Assembly: GCA_032622095.1 (NCBI GenBank)
Contig: CP136068.1
Location: 126,173,989 to 126,237,988 of the forward strand
Direction of reading: 5' to 3'
Length of the DNA: 64,000 nucleotides
Source: Siphonodentalium dalli
Taxonomy: Eukaryota > Mollusca > Scaphopoda > Gadilida > Siphonodentaliidae
Below the pieces are notes generated by a model. That model was not told where the DNA came from. It did not search any database and saw nothing but the letters and a program-made list of their open reading frames with translations. The position numbers and the translations under genes were made by a program. How positions within the stretch are numbered: the stretch's first letter is position 1; every line of letters starts with the position of its first letter. Below are positions 59,079 to 64,000 of this stretch, piece by piece.

Positions 59079-59216
59079 ATGTCTCGTATATTGGACCTTA
59101 CTGCCAGAATGCTGGGCTGAATTACATAAAGCTTCAGAGTAAGGAGTTCCACATTGACACCGACAAGCTCACTAATGGAATAATATATGAACTAACAGCA
59201 ATGAAAAAGAAGAAAG
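59079..59216 (+). CDS. Uncharacterised multi-exon gene, second exon
   Basis: It follows the acceptor TATTTACAG and ends at AAAG/GTTATC. It is 138 nt long, so it keeps phase 1. Joined to the first exon it reads DVSYIGPYCQNAGLNYIKLQ, then FHIDTDKLTNGIIYELTAMK and a Lys run. No domain is recognised. The composition is that of a soluble, probably nuclear protein. Open frame, good acceptor and phase fit make it a credible exon. Confidence 0.55.
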
Positions 59217-60261
59217 GTTATCAATCTGCTCAATATGATATGGACATGAGTCACATGATATGAATAAAGAGCGTTTAGAATATTAATGCCCCAACAACTC
59301 ACATAGTAAATTAGTAATATTCTTTTTTTTATAATTGTTCCTGGTATATTTATATATTGATAAATACCTGGAAATATTCGTCCCAATTTATGTGTGCCAA
59401 TAAAGTGCAATGATGTCATATAAATTACCACTTCAAATAATAAAATTGGCATTTAGATTTCGTTTAAATTTAAAGAGCATTTATTTTATAGTTAGCCTTT
59501 CCTGATATGGTATAATTAATGCGTGTTTCTCAACATTTGTGAACATATGAAAACAGTTAGAAATTTCCTATGACATCAATAATTTTTTTTCGCGAGTATA
59601 TATATTAAAGGTATAATAACCAGTCAATTTAATTTGTCAACCTATATTGGCGCACTGTGTGTACATATTTTTTGAGGTTCAAACTTGACTATCCATATAC
59701 GATTAAGCAATCATCAGATAGCCTGTCCACTCTGTGATGTCATTCCTTCACAGAACGACACAAGTGTGTTTAATTGCTTTCTTGATACGAGATGAGTGCT
59801 AGCGCAGAAGGATAGAATGTGATACACATACTCTAGTTCTATCTTTCCGCGATGACACACGTGCCGTATCAACCAACACATTAACAAAGTTGTTCTGTGA
59901 TTATTACAAGTCACCCAGTCATCCTAGAATATGTGCACTAAAAATACAGACTTACATGGTTTATTTATTACAGGGCTTGTTTTGTCATGTGTAATGATGC
60001 TATTATTTTAGAGTACCTGTTTCATAGTTGAGGTGAACCAGACTTGTATAAATATAGACATTATCATTTAAAAACAATATAGCTTGCAATATGAATTATT
60101 TTGTCCTAATCGTTTGCCTGAAGTTGTGGGACATATAACTAATAACTCTTTTTCAGAGGAACAACATTTAATTTACTGTCCAGAAAGATGCCAGTTCTGC
60201 TAGTGGTAGGTTAAAATAAAATTAACACAATATGACATGTGAACATCTCCATTTGTGTCAG
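59217..60261 (+). other. Intron with a doubtful 51-nt exon at 60159-60209
   Basis: After CTTTTTCAGAG at 60158 a stretch to TAGTGGTAG/GTTAAA (60209) is open in the right phase. Starting two bases earlier gives a more protein-like reading (EEQHLIYCPERCQFC) that ends in a stop. Skipping the exon also keeps phase. I cannot decide between these. Confidence 0.3.
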
Positions 60262-60474
60262 GCATTAGTGACAAAGATGTTGCTCTTTGGCTTCACAATG
60301 TATATGGATTGAAGGCATTACCAGCGACACTCCAACGCCAATGGAGAAGAATGTATGAGAGGGTTCAGAAAATGAGACGCAGGAAAGAAAACACCGATAA
60401 CTACTTGACACAAAGATACACTGTTCCAATTTCTACGACTTCCCAGGAACTTGAAACACAGGACTTTGAACAGG
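60262..60474 (+). CDS. Uncharacterised multi-exon gene, basic exon
   Basis: Exactly 71 codons between the acceptor TTTGTGTCAG and the donor CAGG/GTTAGT, phase 1 at both ends. It reads ISDKDVALWLHNVYGLKALP then TLQRQWRRMYERVQKMRRRK, a helical segment followed by a strongly basic helix. It could bind DNA or act as a nuclear localisation signal. No named domain fits. The next exon begins in the matching phase. Confidence 0.6.
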
Positions 60475-61462
60475 GTTAGTATGATAAATTGTCAGATTGT
60501 CAGTATAATTTGCCTACTCTTGGGACTCCAAATAAACATGCATGCACGTTTATTATTTTCTTGATTAATTCCCCCCTGCACAGTGCTTATTTGGGTCTGC
60601 ACGTTTATTAATTTTGATGCTATGAAAATTGGAATCAAACACAAACTCGAATATTTCTATATAATTCCGATATCAAAATGTTGAGCTTACCGGTATAACT
60701 TTCTGCATGTACATGGCACCCATGTGAACATTTAAATATCGAATATAACACCACATGACACATACTGTCTTGATTCCTATACTTGAACCACTAGTACAAT
60801 ATAAATACTTTGTTTAACCACAGTTAATATGTTGATGTTTTGCTCTGACAGAGTTCCCCACTGCACTATTATTTGGAGCCCAAGAGTATATTCTTATTAT
60901 AATAAGGCCAAAGATTTCATTGCAAATGATCAGGGACTTCCAATACCTTCATGGATTACAATAAATCTCAAATGGGAGATACCTTATGTCTAAATTACAA
61001 ATCAATAAATTTGCATGATAATCCAGGGTAATCAGTCAATTTTAATCTTAAAAAGAAAGGCGTGTTTATCGTCATTTAAGTTTTACCAGTGAAGGAAATA
61101 CCACGCAGATGGTACATTTCACTGGGATTAAATTACACTGTGTGTAGAAACCACCGACCCCCTGAAAGCAACTACACAATTTGCCAAGATTCACAAATCT
61201 GATTACCCTATCATAGCGAGGGGTTCGAATCCGCACTGGATGGCATATGCTGGCATAATGCACTGAGCACTCTCCCTACAGGACCAGGGCCCCGAATAAT
61301 AATACTTCAAATTGAAAGACACACACATGGCAAATGGTCATGTTACCTAGTTACAATGAAAATTTCTTGCTTCATTTGCGCATTAATTTTGTTTAATCCT
61401 AAATTACCTAATGGAGAGACATATAATATGAAACTCAAAAGGTTTAATTTTTTCTTTTACAG
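60475..61462. other. Intron; possible SINE remnant
   Basis: A B-box-like GGTTCGAATCC lies near 61221, but no A box is evident upstream. Otherwise nothing. Confidence 0.35.
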
Positions 61463-62205
61463 ATCGACGATCACTGCTCATTACATCTGCAGATACTGCT
61501 CATGTGAAAACTAGCGATGCTTCAATTCAATGCGAAGAAGACAAAATGGAAGTTATGGAACAACAAAAGAAATTAGAGAAAGAGCTATGCAATGGAAGGA
61601 GCAGACTTGCAAGTTTGAAGGAGAAGATCGAAGTTCTTAATCAGACAAAGAATCAGATCATCAAGAAGATTGGACACTATTCAGTCACGAATGTCCGAAA
61701 ACGAGAAAAAATATCTGCTAGAATGACAGCAAACCTCAAAGAAGAAATAGAAGATATCAATGCCAACCTATTGTCAGTTAAGAAACAGAAGGAGTTAGCT
61801 ATAAAGTTGAAAAGTAAATGGAAAAACAAAACAAAAAAGACCAACAACGGATCTTGTTTCAAGTGCGCTCTGAAACAAACAAAAATTGATGCCTTGAATA
61901 GAGATATACATTGTCTAGAGGCGGCCGAAATTTCTGAATGTGGAGATGCTGCTAAAAATTCTTTGCCTGATCTAGAAGAAGTGCTATATAAGGATATACA
62001 CGATGGGCATATAACATACTCTGACAAACTTCGTCTGGTAATGATGCAGCTTCTATCGTTAGGCGTTTCAGTTGGCAAATGTACCAATGTCGTGCGATGT
62101 GTCATAGAAGGTCTGACTGACATCACAGTACCACAGCTACCTTCAAAAGCATTCGTATCTAATCTTCAGAGCGAACTGGAATCCATCCCAGAAGTTGAAG
62201 ACTAA
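61463..62205 (+). CDS. Uncharacterised family protein, coiled-coil exon
   Basis: It opens after TTTTCTTTTACAG in phase 1 and runs 247 codons to TAA at 62203. A long coiled coil (MEVMEQQKKLEKEL onward, residues about 25-140) contains FKCALKQTKIDALNRDI with a lone Cys. A helical segment follows: YSDKLRLVMMQLLSLGVSVG, then VVRCVIEGLTDITVPQLPSK. From memory, proteins of this layout are frequent, multi-copy and unnamed in corals, molluscs and fish. In them this segment is followed by about 150-200 residues that are missing here before the MTDRYIVNKSFN block at 62232. The stop and a 26-bp gap therefore look like an internal deletion. Function is unknown; a transposon origin is possible. Confidence 0.6.
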
Positions 62206-62231
62206 AATGCTTAAAAAATTCAAAAAACCTC

Positions 62232-63604
62232 ATGACTGATCGGTACATCGTTAACAAATCATTCAATACACGGTTCGAGGGCTATCGGGATGAGGTATTC
62301 AAATCAACATTGCCAGACTATGACAATTTATCTCCAGAAGAGAAAAAGAAGATATCGGGAGTAAACGGACTATTTTGTGGTTTACATGTGATAGCCAATA
62401 TGGGTACTGCTACATCACAAGGATTGAAGACCTTCGAAGAAATAGCCCTTCCAGATTCGACCAAAATAACTCAGCACTCATTTGAGAAAGGAAATGCTAG
62501 GACGTTTGATTTGATTTTTGAGCTCTCTCGAACATTAACATCTGCAGGAAGGCAACGATTCGGAAGGTATGGTGACTGGGAGGCTTTCTTAGAAGAGAAG
62601 AGTATTGGCAACAAGCTAGTGTCTTTCCTGCGACATCGCTTCAACATATTATTTGCGAATGGTGCAGCAGCATATTACCACCTTGACCACATTACTGAAT
62701 TCTTGAGAATGACTACAAAATTGTTAGCTGTATTCTTGACAGCTTGGGTTCTGATGTTTGTGTTGCTGCTATGCGATCCCTTGGCATCTTTGGGAAACTG
62801 ATCACCCAACCATTATGGAGAGTAATCGAGGAGAAAGATGCTAATATCTTACAATTAAATCACCAATGGCAAGTTCTGCAAAACAAGCTGAAGAAATACT
62901 CAAGTAATGCATCAGCTCTCTTAAATGAAGAGTGTGTTTTTTCAGATTTTGCCATGAGTAAAGATGCAGTCTATTTGAAATTTTTTGAGGAGACATCAGA
63001 AGAAGTGCAACAGTTAACAAAGGAGTGTCTTGAGCTTTTATCATTTGACTGTCTAGAATTAGTTTCTAGGCAGGTAGCAGATCAGCTGATCGGTGGCGAA
63101 TTCAACAAACCATCATGCAAGATTCTAAATGAGACCAAATCGTGCCCTACTACGAATCGAGCTGGCAAGAAGGACTTTAGCGATCTGGACAGGAAAATTA
63201 ACCGAGCCCCTCAAAGGAACACTAACCACATTTCTGGTGTTATTTGTTTCAGGAATAACAAGACTTATCGATATATTAAGAGTTTGCCAAAAAAGGTAAG
63301 CCGCAGCTACTTAAAGAGAGCCATCAGAAATGGACCGAAGCGATGTAAACTCAATAAAAACAAAAGGAGACAACTTAACCATGAAAAATTTCTTTTCCTG
63401 AAGAAGAAGAATGAACAATTAAAGCAACAAATGGCAACAAGACAGAGAAGCTTACATAATCTACAGATGGAGATTAATGGCACAGGGTTATGGACAGAAT
63501 GTGATATAGACAATAAGCTTAATAACATCAGCAGCAAACTAAAGAAAAGGAAAGCGCTAAAATCACAAATAAAATATCATCATCTCATCTTAAAGAAACG
63601 GTGA
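62232..63604 (+). pseudogene. Continuation of the uncharacterised family protein, frameshifted
   Basis: Two overlapping frames (62232-62801 and 62744-63604) together read as one protein. The first has DRYIVNKSFNTRFEGYRDEV, VNGLFCGLHVIANMG and LVSFLRHRFNILFANGAAAY. The second picks up with GSDVCVAAMRSLGIFGKLIT, PLWRVIEE, DQLIGGEFNKPSC, KDFSDLDRKI and FRNNKTYRYIKS. It ends in a basic coiled coil (LKKKNEQLKQQMATRQRSLH) and KKR-stop. A single missing base near 62737 explains the shift. These motif blocks fit the same unnamed family as the exon before it. The frame break and the deletion upstream suggest a decayed copy, unless assembly errors are to blame. Confidence 0.6.
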
Positions 63605-63690
63605 AATAGTTCTTTATATGTCAAACAATTCTAAGTAATTGCCATTGGCAACTCTCCTTCTCAACCTGAAAGAAATTTTGATATCTTCAG
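63605..63690. other. Short intergenic or intron sequence
   Basis: It ends in the acceptor-like TTTTGATATCTTCAG. Confidence 0.4.
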
Positions 63691-64000
63691 ATTCCTCTTC
63701 TGCTACAACACAGTCATCCTCAAATATTTCAGTTTATACACAATCATCCTCAAATAATCCAATAAGATCAAAAAAAAGCGAGCAGTTCTGTTAAACCTGA
63801 AGAAAGAAAGACCAACAAAATCAAATCCTCTTGAAGCTCCGTCTAAATCCATGTCCTTAAAATCTGCAGCCAAAAAGCTTTTGGAAAAGGCAAAATGCTC
63901 AAGAAAGAGAAAGGTCGACGGGTCATCTGCTATTGTGGACAAATGCCACATCTACACATCTAAGGACATCTGTACATTCTGTGCTGTGGCATATGAAGAC
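63691..64000 (+). CDS. Partial exon, transposase-like carboxyl end with start of a Cys finger
   Basis: After TATCTTCAG the frame reads SSSATTQSSSN and VYTQSSSNNPIRSKK. A run of eight A (63770-63777) then shifts it into KRAVLLNLKKERPTKSNPLE, SAAKKLLEKAKCSRKRKVDG and ICTFCAVAYED at the window edge. The Ser-rich linker, Lys-rich block and Cys-x2-Cys-x3-Tyr resemble the tails of pogo/Tigger-type DDE transposases, which often end in a small zinc finger. The catalytic domain would lie outside this exon, so this is inference. It may be a new gene or a last exon of the preceding one. The A-run shift is either a mutation or a sequencing error. Confidence 0.4.

Noticed and set aside
61677-62126. 149-codon minus-strand frame
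   Set aside because: It is antisense to the coiled-coil exon, whose phase and motifs support the plus strand.
63703-63951. Minus-strand 82-codon frame at the right edge
   Set aside because: It is the complement of the Lys-rich plus-strand exon, which has an acceptor and a recognisable composition.

Overview
The window is eukaryotic nuclear DNA: AT-rich, almost empty of long open frames, and crowded with transposon debris, microsatellites, hairpins and split exons with GT/AG boundaries. A tRNA-derived SINE with an (AATC)n tail, LINE fragments with short-repeat tails, a DIRS-type retrotransposon and TTAA- or TA-flanked MITEs point to a marine invertebrate. A mollusc or other lophotrochozoan is my best guess, made by family resemblance and not by a search.

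Layout. 1-4.6 kb is diverged tandem repeats and simple sequence. 4.67-9.94 kb is one nearly complete DIRS-like tyrosine-recombinase retrotransposon on the minus strand. Its inverted terminal repeats and its internal complementary region, which matches both outer ends, can be read directly, while its gag, RT/RNase H and recombinase frames are broken. 10-47 kb is mostly non-coding: SINE and LINE remnants (13.8, 15.6-16.4, 28.7-29.7, 31.3 kb), a three-unit tandem duplication (20.2-22.2 kb), hairpins, minisatellites and several foldback or TIR elements (22.4, 36.2-38.0, 39.9, 41.4, 44.5-46.5 kb).

48-55.5 kb holds the best host gene, on the minus strand: a threonine-rich mucin-like exon (55.5-54.2 kb) followed by two exons (51.09-50.89 and 48.29-48.08 kb) that together make one C-type lectin-like domain. 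Both junctions are phase 1. Its introns hold two different MITEs, a 495-bp TIR element and a foldback array with roughly 30 copies of CTAATTAG.

57.8-63.6 kb carries a plus-strand multi-exon gene with consistent phase-1 introns. It belongs to a multi-copy family of uncharacterised, possibly transposon-borne proteins. Its last exon has an apparent internal deletion and a frameshift. At the right edge an exon encodes a lysine-rich segment and the start of a Cys-x2-Cys finger, like the C-terminus of some pogo/Tigger-type transposases.

The most unusual signal is a very well conserved double-hairpin cassette (GCCAATGCATTCTC...; second hairpin the exact reverse complement of the first). It recurs nine times, at 16.8, 17.9, 25.5, 30.7, 32.9, 49.1, 51.1, 55.8 and 58.8 kb. 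It sits inside at least three unrelated flanking contexts, two of them MITEs with different terminal repeats and different target sites.
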